From contig JACKOK010000002.1 of NCBI GenBank assembly GCA_024234365.1, forward strand, positions 496,001 through 560,000: DNA of 64,000 bases, given 5' to 3'. The notes below the pieces were generated by a model. That model made no database searches. It was not told the origin of the DNA and worked only from the letters and a program-made list of their open reading frames with translations. Position 1 is the stretch's first letter, and every line of letters begins with the position of its first letter. Shown here in pieces: positions 26,247-35,006 of the stretch. Position numbers and translations under genes: made by a program. This stretch comes from Pseudomonadales bacterium. Lineage in GTDB: Bacteria; Pseudomonadota; Gammaproteobacteria; Pseudomonadales; Pseudohongiellaceae.

Positions 26247-28334
26247 ATGCAGAGTCTGTGGAATGAACAGGAGGCATCGCGTTTCGCGGCGCAGGGGGAG
26301 TTGGGGCTGCGTGTTTACAGCTCGCAACTGTTGGGGCGCGAACCCGATCTGGTCCTGCATGGCGGCGGCAATACATCGGTCAAGGGCACGCTGGCAAATG
26401 TCTTTGGTGAGCGCGAGGACGTGCTGTATGTCAAAGGCTCCGGCTGGGATCTGCAAACCATTGCAGCGGGTGGTTTCCCGCCGGTAAGGCTGCAATATCT
26501 GAAACGCCTGGCAAGTTTGCCTGCCCTCAGCGATACCGACATGATGCGGGAGCTGCGTCTGGCCCTGCTGAACCCTTCCGCACCCACCCCCTCTGTCGAG
26601 GCCATTCTGCATGCGTTGGTTCCCCTGCGTTATGTGGACCATACCCACGCCGATGCCGTTGTTGCCATCAGCAATTCCCCCAACGGCGAAGCGACCTTGC
26701 GTGAAATCTATGGCGACGAGGTGCTGATTCTCCCCTACATCATGCCGGGCTTTATTCTGGCGCAGCAGGTGCACGCGGCAACGCGTCATGTGGACTGGAC
26801 GCGGCTCAAGGGCATCGTGCTGCTGCACCACGGCATCATCACCTTCGATGACGACTGTCGGCGCAGTTATGAGCGCATGATCGAGCTGGTCTCCCTCGCC
26901 GAGGACTACCTGAAGGCCCGGACAGCAGACATGCCAGGCATTGACCCCGTAGGAGCCAGCCCTGCTGGCGATCCCGGGGCTTCATCTGTAGGAGCCAGCC
27001 CTGCTGGCGATCCCGGGGCTTCATCTGTAGGAGCCAGCCCTGCTGGCGATTCCGCACCAGACGCGGAGAACCTGCCCTTCCGGCAACTCGCCACCCTGCG
27101 CCGTCAGGCCAGTGCCATGATGGGGGTGGCCGTGCTCGCACGCTGGGATCGCCGCGCACAGGCCCGGCAATTCTCTGCATTGCCAGATGTCGGCGAATTG
27201 ATCGCGCGCGGGCCGCTGACGCCCGATCACAGTATTCACACCAAACCGTTTGGCGCGGTTTTCGCGGAAGACCCACTGCCAGGGCTGGAACAGTTCCGCA
27301 GCGATTACCAGGCCTATTTCGAGCGCCATGCCAAGCCCCTGCATACCTGTCTCGATCCGATGCCCCGCTTTGGCGTCTGGCTGAACCGGGGCATGCTTGC
27401 CCTGGCTCCCGACTGCAAGCGGCTACAGATTGTCAGCGATATCGTGGAGCACACCACGCGGGCGATTCAGTGGGGCGAGCGCCTGGGGGGCTGGTCCACT
27501 CTGCCAAAACAGGATCAGTTCGACCTTGAATACTGGGAGCTGGAACAGGCCAAACTCAAAAGCAGCCAGGCGAGGCCGGAATTTGCGGGGCGCGTGGTGC
27601 TGGTGACCGGTGCGGCATCCGGCATTGGCAGGGCCTGTGCGGATGCCTTCCTGGCGCAGGGCGCGGCGGTTGTGGCGCTCGATCTCAATCCCGAGGTGGA
27701 AACCTTGTGGCAGAGCCCGCAGGTGCTGGGTATCGCCTGCGATGTGACGCGGGAGGAGCTTGTGCGGGAAGCCTTGCACCGGGCGGTAGGCCATTTTGGT
27801 GGCGTGGATGTTCTGCTCAGCAATGCCGGCAGCTTCCCGCCCAGCCGCCGTATCGAGGCGATGGACGAAGCAGGCTGGTCGCAATCACTGGAACTCAATC
27901 TCACCGCCCATCTGCGTCTGCTGCGCGACTGCACACCCTTTCTGCAGGCGGGTATCGAACCCTCGGTGATCTTTATCGGTTCCAAGAACGTGCCGGCTCC
28001 CGGCCCCGGTGCAGCGGCCTATTCCGTGGCCAAGGCCGGTCTGGCGCAACTGGCCAGGGTTGCGGCGCTGGAGCTGGGGGGCAGTGGCGTGCGCGTCAAT
28101 ACCCTGCACCCCAATGCCGTGTTCGACACCGGGATCTGGAGCGATGAGGTCTTACAGCAGCGTGCCGCCCATTACGGCATGAGTGTTCAGGAATACAAGA
28201 AACACAATGTGCTGGGGCGGCCGGTGCGCTCCAGCGATGTGGCTGCTGCCGCTGTTGCCTTGGCAAGCAGTGCCTTCGCCTGTACCACGGGTGCGCAGCT
28301 GCCGGTGGACGGTGGCAATGAACGTGTGATCTGA
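26247..28334 (+). CDS. class II aldolase / short-chain dehydrogenase fusion
   Basis: The 695-residue protein joins two enzymes. Residues 1-225 are a class II aldolase/adducin domain with the GGGNTSVKG phosphate-binding loop (38-46), the zinc ligands in DHTHADAV (about 132-139) and LLHHGIIT (about 193). Residues about 450-695 are an SDR with the NAD(P) loop TGAASGIG, SNAGS, and the YSVAK active site. The layout matches bifunctional aldolase/SDR proteins often labelled rhamnulose-phosphate aldolases. Here mtnA follows after 12 bases, which points to cleavage of 5-methylthioribulose-1-P or 5-deoxyribulose-1-P (DHAP shunt). Residues 235-268 are encoded by three REP units, an insertion in the linker after the aldolase domain. 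Confidence 0.85.
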   Translation: MQSLWNEQEASRFAAQGELGLRVYSSQLLGREPDLVLHGGGNTSVKGTLANVFGEREDVLYVKGSGWDLQTIAAGGFPPVRLQYLKRLASLPALSDTDMMRELRLALLNPSAPTPSVEAILHALVPLRYVDHTHADAVVAISNSPNGEATLREIYGDEVLILPYIMPGFILAQQVHAATRHVDWTRLKGIVLLHHGIITFDDDCRRSYERMIELVSLAEDYLKARTADMPGIDPVGASPAGDPGASSVGASPAGDPGASSVGASPAGDSAPDAENLPFRQLATLRRQASAMMGVAVLARWDRRAQARQFSALPDVGELIARGPLTPDHSIHTKPFGAVFAEDPLPGLEQFRSDYQAYFERHAKPLHTCLDPMPRFGVWLNRGMLALAPDCKRLQIVSDIVEHTTRAIQWGERLGGWSTLPKQDQFDLEYWELEQAKLKSSQARPEFAGRVVLVTGAASGIGRACADAFLAQGAAVVALDLNPEVETLWQSPQVLGIACDVTREELVREALHRAVGHFGGVDVLLSNAGSFPPSRRIEAMDEAGWSQSLELNLTAHLRLLRDCTPFLQAGIEPSVIFIGSKNVPAPGPGAAAYSVAKAGLAQLARVAALELGGSGVRVNTLHPNAVFDTGIWSDEVLQQRAAHYGMSVQEYKKHNVLGRPVRSSDVAAAAVALASSAFACTTGAQLPVDGGNERVI
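26949..27050 (+). repeat. three in-frame REP units inside the aldolase/SDR gene
   Basis: GTAGGAGCCAGCCCTGCTGG plus CGAT occurs at 26949, 26988 and 27027 with a strict 39-base period. The first two are followed by CCCGGGGCTTCATCT. The period is divisible by three, so the block is read as VGASPAGDPGASS repeated, residues 235-268, without frameshift or stop. Single copies of the same unit occur in intergenic DNA at 36335 and elsewhere. Confidence 0.9.
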
Positions 28335-28346
28335 GGGAGCCCTGCC

Positions 28347-29447
28347 ATGCATATCAACGGACAGCCCTGGCGCACCATCTGGTTTGAGGAGGCGGATCAG
28401 CGTGTCGGCATCATCGACCAGACCCGTCTGCCCCACCATTTCGAGACCCGCTATCTGAGCAACCTGGATGAGGCCTGCACGGCCATCTCCGCCATGCAGG
28501 TGCGGGGGGCTCCACTGATTGGCGTGACGGCCGCCTATGGTGTTTACCTGGCATTGCGTGAAGGGCATGCCGATCTGGCTGCTGTGTGTTCACGCCTGCT
28601 GGCGACCCGCCCCACAGCGGTTAATCTGCGCTGGGCACTGGAGCGGATGTTTCAGTCCCTGCAGCCCATCGCCGAATCCGAACGCCCGCAACACGCGCTT
28701 GCCCTGGCAGGCCATCTGGCCGACGAGGATGCCGAGGCCTGCAGCGCCATCGGGGAGCACGGTCTCGGTCTGATCCGGCGTGCCTGGGAGGCCAAGCGGG
28801 CACTGAAGCCCCAGGCGGAGTGCCTGAATATCCTGACCCATTGCAATGCTGGTTGGCTGGCCACGGTGGATTGGGGCACGGCCCTGGCGCCCATCTACAA
28901 GGCCCATCGTGCGGGCATTCCCGTGCACGTCTGGGTGGATGAGACGCGCCCGCGCAACCAGGGGGCTTTCCTGACAGCGTGGGAGCTGCAGCAGGAGGGC
29001 ATTGAGCACACCATCATCGTGGACAATGCGGGCGGTCATCTCATGCAGCACGGGCATGTGGACCTGTGCCTGGTGGGCAGTGACCGTACCACCATCACCG
29101 GGGATGTGTGCAACAAGATCGGCACCTACCTCAAGGCACTGGCAGCCCAGGACAATGGCGTGCCTTTCTATGTGGCCCTGCCGGTGTCCACGATAGATTT
29201 CACGCTGGAGGATGGCATACGCGAGATTCCCATCGAACAGCGCCATCCTCACGAGGTCTCGCATATGCAGGGGCTGAACGAGCACGGGCAACTGACGCGG
29301 ATACAGGTGATGGCGCATCACAGCGCGGTGAACAACTACGGCTTTGACGTGACGCCGGCACGCCTGGTGACGGCATTGATTACGGAGCGGGGGGTATTTG
29401 CCGCCAGGCGTGACAGCCTGGCGGCGCTGGCGGATTTTTCCAATTAG
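28347..29447 (+). CDS. mtnA: S-methyl-5-thioribose-1-phosphate isomerase
   Basis: MtnA converts 5-methylthioribose-1-phosphate (and 5-deoxyribose-1-phosphate) to the 1-phosphate ketose. The 366-residue protein has MQVRGAPLIGVTAAYG (about 50-65), the catalytic Cys in NILTHCNAGWLA (about 168), and the catalytic Asp in LVGSDRTTITGDVCNKIGT (about 248). This is the eIF2B-like MtnA family. It is 12 bases downstream of the aldolase/SDR gene and clearly co-transcribed. No mtnP, mtnK, mtnB, mtnC or mtnD is in the window, so the classic methionine salvage pathway is not encoded here. Confidence 0.94.
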   Translation: MHINGQPWRTIWFEEADQRVGIIDQTRLPHHFETRYLSNLDEACTAISAMQVRGAPLIGVTAAYGVYLALREGHADLAAVCSRLLATRPTAVNLRWALERMFQSLQPIAESERPQHALALAGHLADEDAEACSAIGEHGLGLIRRAWEAKRALKPQAECLNILTHCNAGWLATVDWGTALAPIYKAHRAGIPVHVWVDETRPRNQGAFLTAWELQQEGIEHTIIVDNAGGHLMQHGHVDLCLVGSDRTTITGDVCNKIGTYLKALAAQDNGVPFYVALPVSTIDFTLEDGIREIPIEQRHPHEVSHMQGLNEHGQLTRIQVMAHHSAVNNYGFDVTPARLVTALITERGVFAARRDSLAALADFSN

Positions 29448-29791
29448 CCCGGGGGCCAGTGCATCTGGCGACCGGCCAGCAGGTGCAGATGCAGGTGGCC
29501 AACGGTCTGGCCACCATCTTCACCGGTATTGAGGACACAGCGAAAGCCCGTCTCGGCAAAGCCCTCCTGCTCCGCCACGGCGCGGGCGCTGAGCAGCAGA
29601 TGCCCCATCAGCACAGCGTCCCCGGGTTCCAGAGCCGCCACGCTGTGGATATGCCGACGGGGAATCAGCAGAATGTGTTGTGGCGCAGCGGGGTTGATGT
29701 CGCGAAAAGCCATGACCTGGGCGTCTTCGTAGATCCGGGTGGACGGAATTTCTCCTGCCACGATGCGGCAGAACAGGCAGTCTTTATTCAT
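29444..29791 (-). CDS. HIT family nucleotide hydrolase (HinT type)
   Basis: The 115-residue protein has the histidine triad GHLHLHLLAG near its C-terminus and the zinc-less HinT-like N-terminus CLFCRIVAGEIPSTRIYED. HinT proteins hydrolyse AMP-linked phosphoramidates and aminoacyl adenylates in the cytoplasm. The start at 29791 gives the canonical NKDCLFC beginning; upstream in-frame codons to 29854 look non-coding. Its stop overlaps the mtnA stop by four bases in convergent orientation. Confidence 0.9.
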   Translation of the reverse strand: MNKDCLFCRIVAGEIPSTRIYEDAQVMAFRDINPAAPQHILLIPRRHIHSVAALEPGDAVLMGHLLLSARAVAEQEGFAETGFRCVLNTGEDGGQTVGHLHLHLLAGRQMHWPPG

Positions 29792-29888
29792 CGGATTTCC
29801 TTGCAGTGAAACGGATTTCGGGGCGAACTCTAGCATGCAAATTGCGCGGCTCAAAATCGGCAGCTTGCAGCTTGTCGCAGCCCGAACC

Positions 29889-29917
29889 TTGCCTTGACGG
29901 GATATCCCTCCTAGACT
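29889..29917 (+). promoter_or_regulatory. candidate promoter of the glutaminyl cyclotransferase gene
   Basis: TTGCCT (29889-29894) and TAGACT (29912-29917) are 17 bases apart and lie just upstream of the start codon region at 29940-29967. Confidence 0.35.
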
Positions 29918-29939
29918 GGCCTTCCCGCCCCTATGCCGT

Positions 29940-30743
29940 GTGCGCTGGGCGCCGAAACACTGGAAGATGTACGTGAAATCATTGCTGACCCTGTTCTGTC
30001 TGTTGGCGCTCTCCTTGCCCGCAGCGGCGGATGTGCCGGTCTACGGCTACCGCATCGTGAACCGCTACCCGCACAATATCGCCTCCTTCACCCAAGGGCT
30101 GGAGTTCCACGAGGGCGTGCTGTACGAGGGTACCGGCCGTAATGGGCGCTCCATGCTGAGCAAGCTGGACCTGGAGAGCGGCGAGGTGCTGCAGAGCAAG
30201 CGTCTGGCCAGCCGTTATTTTGGTGAGGGCATCAGCATTGTCGGCAGGCGTATCTTTCAGCTCACCTGGCAATCCAATATCGTGTTTGTCTACGACCTGG
30301 AAACCTTCGACACGCTGACCTCCTTCTATCACCCCACCGAGGGCTGGGGGCTGACCTGGGATGGGGAGCAACTGATCCTGAGCGACGGCAGTGCTACCCT
30401 GCAGTTCATCGACCCTGAAACCTTCCAGGTGCAACGCAAGGTGGAGGTCACTCTGGAGGGGCGTCCCATCCGCAACCTCAACGAGCTGGAGTTCATCAAC
30501 GGGGAAGTCTGGGCCAATGTGTGGATGACGAATGAAATCGTGCGGGTGGACCCCGCCACGGGCAATATCAACAGCGTTGTGAACCTCACCGGACTGATGC
30601 AGGAAACCACTACCGGTGGCTCCGATGGCGTGCTCAATGGCATCGCGTGGCTGCCGGGGCAAACCCCTGAAACCGGCCGTCTCTTTGTCACCGGCAAGCT
30701 GTGGGCGGATCTGTTCGAGATTGAACTGGTGCCGCTACCGTAG
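29940..30743 (+). CDS. secreted glutaminyl-peptide cyclotransferase (plant type)
   Basis: This enzyme family converts N-terminal glutamine to pyroglutamate. The protein (267 residues, or 258 from the internal ATG at 29967) has a Sec signal peptide (SLLTLFCLLALSLPAAADV) and a five-bladed beta-propeller body. Landmarks are YPHNIASFTQGLEFHEGVLY, GRNGRSMLSKLDLESGEVL, EGWGLTWDGEQLILSDGS and LNELEFINGEVWANVW, all typical of the glutamine cyclotransferase family related to papaya QC. It is followed 12 bases later by a lipoprotein peptidase gene, suggesting a two-gene unit for envelope peptide processing. Confidence 0.88.
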   Translation: MRWAPKHWKMYVKSLLTLFCLLALSLPAAADVPVYGYRIVNRYPHNIASFTQGLEFHEGVLYEGTGRNGRSMLSKLDLESGEVLQSKRLASRYFGEGISIVGRRIFQLTWQSNIVFVYDLETFDTLTSFYHPTEGWGLTWDGEQLILSDGSATLQFIDPETFQVQRKVEVTLEGRPIRNLNELEFINGEVWANVWMTNEIVRVDPATGNINSVVNLTGLMQETTTGGSDGVLNGIAWLPGQTPETGRLFVTGKLWADLFEIELVPLP

Positions 30744-30755
30744 ACGTGGAGCCCT

Positions 30756-31838
30756 GTGATGGTCAAAGCCTTCTCCCGGCTTGCTCTGGTGTTTCTGTGT
30801 TCCCTTGGGCTGATCGCCTGTGATTCGCTGGCTTACTACGGGCAGGCAGCAAAGGGGCAGATGTCCCTGTTGATGGCGCGACAGGACATTCAGACGCTTC
30901 TGATGGACGATTCGCTGCCCGAACCGGTACGCGACAAACTCTCCCTGGTGCTGGAAGCCCGTACATTTGCCCGCGATACTCTGCTGCTGGAACCCGGTGG
31001 CAGCTACCTCAGCTACGTCGAACTCGATCGCCCCTACGTGGTCTGGAACGTTTTTGCCGCCCCGGAGTTTTCCATCAGCCCGATGAGCTGGTGTTATCCC
31101 GTGGCAGGCTGTGTGTCCTACCGTGGCTATTTTTCCGAACAGGGCGCGCAGGCCTTCGCCGACTCCCTGCAGGCGCAGAATCTGGATGTGTACAGCGGGG
31201 GTGTGGACGCCTACTCCACGCTGGGCTGGTTCGACGATCCGCTGAACAGTGCCGTACTGAGGCGCCCGGAACCCCGTCTGCTGACACTCGTCTTTCACGA
31301 GCTGGCCCATCGCCGCGTCTATCTGCCGGGGGATACCACCTTCAATGAAAGTTTCGCCACCTTTGTGGAGCAGGAAGGCCTGCGTCGCTGGCTGTTGCAG
31401 CATAAACAGCCGCAGATGCAGGAACAGCTTGCGCAGGAAGCGCGTGTGGAGGAGGCGTTTGTTGCGCTGGTCAGCGCGTATCGGGAGCGTCTCGCGGATT
31501 TGTATGCCCGGGCGTTGGCGGCGGACGAGATGCGCGAAGGCAAGCAGGAGATTCAGCGTGCCATGCGCGAAGACTACGCCCGCTTCAGGGATGCCTGGAA
31601 TTATCGTGGCTATGATCGCTGGTTTGACGGCCCGCTGAACAACGCGCAGTTATCCACGGTGGCGTCCTATAACGATCTGGTGCCCGCCTTCACCAGGTTG
31701 CTGGCAGAAGAAAACGGCGATCTGGCACGTTTCTATCGACGGGTGGAGCAGATCAGTCGCCTGCCGGAAGATCAGCGCAATGCTCTACTGGCCGAGCCGG
31801 GTTTCGAGCTGGGTGATCAGGTCGCGGTAGAACTGTGA
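30756..31838 (+). CDS. putative aminopeptidase lipoprotein
   Basis: The 360-residue protein begins with a lipoprotein signal and lipobox LIAC (Cys22). It has a zinc-metallopeptidase HELAH motif (about residue 177) followed by FNESFATFVEQEG, where the Glu is the likely third ligand. This layout matches the gammaproteobacterial family annotated as predicted aminopeptidase (Pfam Aminopep). It follows the glutaminyl cyclotransferase gene closely. Its last 54 bases overlap the convergent TPR gene, so the 3' ends share sequence. Confidence 0.85.
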   Translation: MMVKAFSRLALVFLCSLGLIACDSLAYYGQAAKGQMSLLMARQDIQTLLMDDSLPEPVRDKLSLVLEARTFARDTLLLEPGGSYLSYVELDRPYVVWNVFAAPEFSISPMSWCYPVAGCVSYRGYFSEQGAQAFADSLQAQNLDVYSGGVDAYSTLGWFDDPLNSAVLRRPEPRLLTLVFHELAHRRVYLPGDTTFNESFATFVEQEGLRRWLLQHKQPQMQEQLAQEARVEEAFVALVSAYRERLADLYARALAADEMREGKQEIQRAMREDYARFRDAWNYRGYDRWFDGPLNNAQLSTVASYNDLVPAFTRLLAEENGDLARFYRRVEQISRLPEDQRNALLAEPGFELGDQVAVEL

Positions 31839-32474
31839 TTCCGGGTCCAGCTGCGCCGCCGCCCGGTATTGCTGCAGGGCATCGGCATCGCGACCCACGT
31901 CTTCGTACATGCGCCCCAGGGTGCGGTGAATAAAGGCATCGTCGGGTTTGACGGTCAGGGCCTTCTCGTAGACACGAATCGCGTCCTGTGTTCTGCCTGC
32001 ATTGAAATAGGTGTTGGCCATCACATAAATCTGGGAAATGTTCCCCGGGTCGTGCTCAATGGCCTGCAGATCCACCTCTATGGCCTCGTCATAGCGCGTG
32101 GCATCACGCAGCAGTTGTCCCAGCGTATTGAAGGAGGCGATGACGGAGACCGTGATGTCCTTCTCCAGTTGCACATAGCGCTGCAACAGGGGAATGGCAT
32201 CTGCATAACGTTCCTGAAAATAATAGATATTGGCCAGGTTGCGTATGGACTCGGAATAATCGGGATCGGCCGCCAGCGAGAGTTCATACTCTTTTGCCGC
32301 CTCGTCGTAGCGTTCCAGATTGTTGTAGGTGTTGCCGCGCCGGTAATGGCGTTCAGCCAGTTCCGTGTCGGCAGCAGAGCGGCCAGCGGTCTGTGCGCGG
32401 GTAAACACGGGAGAGGCGATGAGCAGCGTGGTCAGAAGGCCAAGAGTCAGTGCTCGTACAGTCATTTTCATCAA
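31785..32474 (-). CDS. periplasmic TPR-repeat protein
   Basis: The 229-residue protein has a cleavable signal peptide (about 1-27, ending SPVFTRAQT) and then at least four tetratricopeptide repeats, such as HYRRGNTYNNLERYDEAAKE and ANTYFNAGRTQDAIRVYEKA. It has no catalytic motif and probably acts as a protein-protein interaction module in the periplasm. The start could be the second Met (32471). The gene is convergent with the aminopeptidase gene and overlaps it by 54 bases. Confidence 0.8.
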   Translation of the reverse strand: MMKMTVRALTLGLLTTLLIASPVFTRAQTAGRSAADTELAERHYRRGNTYNNLERYDEAAKEYELSLAADPDYSESIRNLANIYYFQERYADAIPLLQRYVQLEKDITVSVIASFNTLGQLLRDATRYDEAIEVDLQAIEHDPGNISQIYVMANTYFNAGRTQDAIRVYEKALTVKPDDAFIHRTLGRMYEDVGRDADALQQYRAAAQLDPESQFYRDLITQLETRLGQ

Positions 32475-32530
32475 AACATCCCGGTGCAGCTGCAGATCGT
32501 CTGCAGGGCCTGAAAATTGGTGAGGGGCGA

Positions 32531-34846
32531 CTATACCCCATGCTCCAGGTCGCTACCACCGGAGGCGGGCGGGGGCTGGTCACAGAGTGTGACACCTGCG
32601 CAGCCGTCCTGTGCGCCGACCACTTCACCGATACACACCGCGTCGATATAGCCCTTGCTTCGCAGTGCCTGCAGACACGGTTCGACCTGGTCGGCAGGCA
32701 CGGCGGCGAGTAGCCCTCCTGCCGTCTGCGGGTCGAACAACAGAGGCAGGTGCGGGTGTGCCGTGAATTCGTTTGCATTGCTCAGGCATTCCCCGTGGCG
32801 GGCATTGCCCGTGTGCAGGGAGCTGCGTATTCCCATCGCGAGGCAGTCCAGTGCACCCTCCAGAATGGGCAGAGTGTCGAGATAAAGGCGTACCTCCTGT
32901 GCGGTGGCGGGCGCGGCAAGCATCTCGCGCAAATGTCCGAGCAGGCCAAAACCGGTCACATCGGTGCAGGCATGGGCCTGATGTTGCAGGAAGACGTGAG
33001 CGGCCAATTGATTCGAACGTTGCATCTGCTCCAGCGCGTTGGCAATCCAGCGGTGACGCGCCTGATGGCGCATGTCTGCGGCAAACAGCACCCCCGTGCC
33101 CAGAGCCTTGGTGAGAATGAGGCGGTCCCCCGTCTGCAGACCGGTTTTGCGCAGCAGGGTGTCCGGGTTGGCAAAGGCATTGACGCTGAGCCCGAAGCTG
33201 AGGGACTCCGTCTCGGCACTGTGGCCTCCGATCAGCGCCGTGTTATGGGCATTGAGTACCTCTGTACAGCCGGTCATGAGTTCGCGCAGCTGATCGGCCA
33301 TGATGGCGGAGGCCGCATGCGGGATGCCCACGATGGCCAGTGCAGAGTGCGGGGTGGCCCCCATGGCGTGGATGTCGCTCAGGCAATGGTTGGTGGCAAT
33401 GCGGGCGAACAGGTAGGGGTCCTTGATGAAGGCACGGAAGTGATCGACCGTTTGCAGCAAAACCCGTTCCCGCCCGAGGCGAATGATGGCGCTGTCCTCA
33501 ACACTGCTGAGGTTTGACTCCACATCCGCATGGACACAGGGATGCAGTTCGCCCAGCACCTGGCTCAGCAGGCCGCTTTCCAGTTTCGCGGCGCAACCGG
33601 CGCAGCGCATGTCGTGAGTCGGGATTTCCTTCAGTGTGGTCTCCGGATCATCCGCCGGTGTTGTTTCGGGCGGCGCTGGCAGATCCCGGAACCGGGCGAT
33701 AAAACGGCGATCGATCCAGGTTTTCCAGCGCTCCGCCCATGCGCCCTGTCGAGCCCAGTTTCCCCGCGAGGCGATGGAGCTGCCATCGCTCATGCTGAGC
33801 AGGGCGAGTGCCTTGCGTTGTGGGGCATAGGCGCGCAGGGGCTTGCCCAGGGCGTAGCGGCGCAGGTTCTTTGCCAGGGGCATGCCCTGACGCACGGCAT
33901 ACACACCGGATTTCGGTCGTGGATGGCCGGCAATGGCGGCGATGTCCCCGGTGGCAAACACAAAGGGGTGGCTCAGGGACTGCAGGTGGGTGTTGACGCG
34001 AATGAAGCCACTGGCATCCAGCGCCAGGCCGGTGCTCTGCAGCCAGGCGGCGGGAGCGGCTCCCGTGGCCAGGATGCAGGCGTTTATGGCGAGGGATTCC
34101 TCGTCACCGCCCTGCTGCCGGAAGAACAGGGCATCGGCACCAATCCCGCTGACCCGGCATTGTGTGTGCAGCTGGATGCCTCGTTGCTGCAGGGCGCGTG
34201 TCGCCAGGGATTGTGCGGCGCGGGTATGGGTGTGCAGCACGCAAGGGGCACTGGTGAACAGGTGCATCTGCAGCGGGATGTTCACGCCGTGCCGGTCCCG
34301 CAGGCTTTGTTGCAGGGCGCAGGCCAGTTCAACACTCGCCGGACCGCCTCCTGTGATAGCGAGTGTGTAAGGGCTTGCTCGCTCGAAATGCTCCGCCGCT
34401 TCAGCCTGTATGCGCGCCCATTGCTGCAAAAAGGTGGAAATCGGTTTGACCGCGATGGCCGAGTCGGCAGCCCCCTTGATCTGGCTGCCATCCGGTTGCG
34501 AACCAATATTGATGGACAGCATATCGAAGTGCAGGGGTGGGCGTCCGGAGCAATGCAGCTCGCGTTTTTCCAGGTCCAGCTGGCTCACGTTCGCCTGAAT
34601 CAGCCGTGCTCCCGCCATCTGTGCCAGCGGACGCAGATCAATGAACAGATCGCGCTCGGATGCCGTTCCTGCCAGATAAGCTGGCAGCGCTCCCGAATAG
34701 GGCGTTTCGATATCGCGCGAGACCAGAGTCAGTTCCAGGCCTGGCAGCGGGTGCCGGGCAAAATACATGAGCACCGAGAGATGGCTGTGCCCGCCACCGA
34801 GCAGGAGCAGACGCTTGCGCGCGGGAGTGTTGGAAGATGTTTGCAT
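32531..34846 (-). CDS. selD: FAD/NAD oxidoreductase-selenide, water dikinase fusion
   Basis: SelD makes selenophosphate from selenide and ATP. This 771-residue protein fuses an N-terminal pyridine-nucleotide-disulfide oxidoreductase (about 1-390) to a C-terminal SelD domain (about 405-750). The N-terminal part has LLLLGGGHSHLSVL, TGGGPASVELA and FATGDIAAI. The SelD catalytic motif is R-CAGC-AAK with Cys415, encoded by TGC, not a selenocysteine UGA. GGHSAETESLSFGL and DVTGFGLLGHL are SelD landmarks. Such fusions are known; the N-terminal domain is thought to help reduce or supply selenium. The start at 34846 gives the natural N-terminus; in-frame codons extend to 35095 without homology. No selA, selB or selU lies nearby. 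Confidence 0.92.
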   Translation of the reverse strand: MQTSSNTPARKRLLLLGGGHSHLSVLMYFARHPLPGLELTLVSRDIETPYSGALPAYLAGTASERDLFIDLRPLAQMAGARLIQANVSQLDLEKRELHCSGRPPLHFDMLSINIGSQPDGSQIKGAADSAIAVKPISTFLQQWARIQAEAAEHFERASPYTLAITGGGPASVELACALQQSLRDRHGVNIPLQMHLFTSAPCVLHTHTRAAQSLATRALQQRGIQLHTQCRVSGIGADALFFRQQGGDEESLAINACILATGAAPAAWLQSTGLALDASGFIRVNTHLQSLSHPFVFATGDIAAIAGHPRPKSGVYAVRQGMPLAKNLRRYALGKPLRAYAPQRKALALLSMSDGSSIASRGNWARQGAWAERWKTWIDRRFIARFRDLPAPPETTPADDPETTLKEIPTHDMRCAGCAAKLESGLLSQVLGELHPCVHADVESNLSSVEDSAIIRLGRERVLLQTVDHFRAFIKDPYLFARIATNHCLSDIHAMGATPHSALAIVGIPHAASAIMADQLRELMTGCTEVLNAHNTALIGGHSAETESLSFGLSVNAFANPDTLLRKTGLQTGDRLILTKALGTGVLFAADMRHQARHRWIANALEQMQRSNQLAAHVFLQHQAHACTDVTGFGLLGHLREMLAAPATAQEVRLYLDTLPILEGALDCLAMGIRSSLHTGNARHGECLSNANEFTAHPHLPLLFDPQTAGGLLAAVPADQVEPCLQALRSKGYIDAVCIGEVVGAQDGCAGVTLCDQPPPASGGSDLEHGV

Positions 34847-35006
34847 GCTGACTTCTTTGCACATTGAGCGGGGCGGGCAGTATAGCACCCTCGTCCGCCA
34901 TCGACCTGAGCCGCTGCCTGTATTATCGTAGGCGCCGACCGCCCGGCCTGTGGCGGCAGACCTTTTACCGCAATCCGCCTGTGGGCGGCGAAGGAGACAT
35001 TGGCGA

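Noticed and set aside
26949..27050. Possible CRISPR array (regular 39-bp period)
   Set aside because: The repeats are directly adjacent REP units with identical intervening bases, not unique spacers, and they lie inside a coding region.
33590..33615. Selenocysteine codon in SelD
   Set aside because: The catalytic position (residue 415) is TGC, an ordinary Cys, and the frame has no internal UGA.
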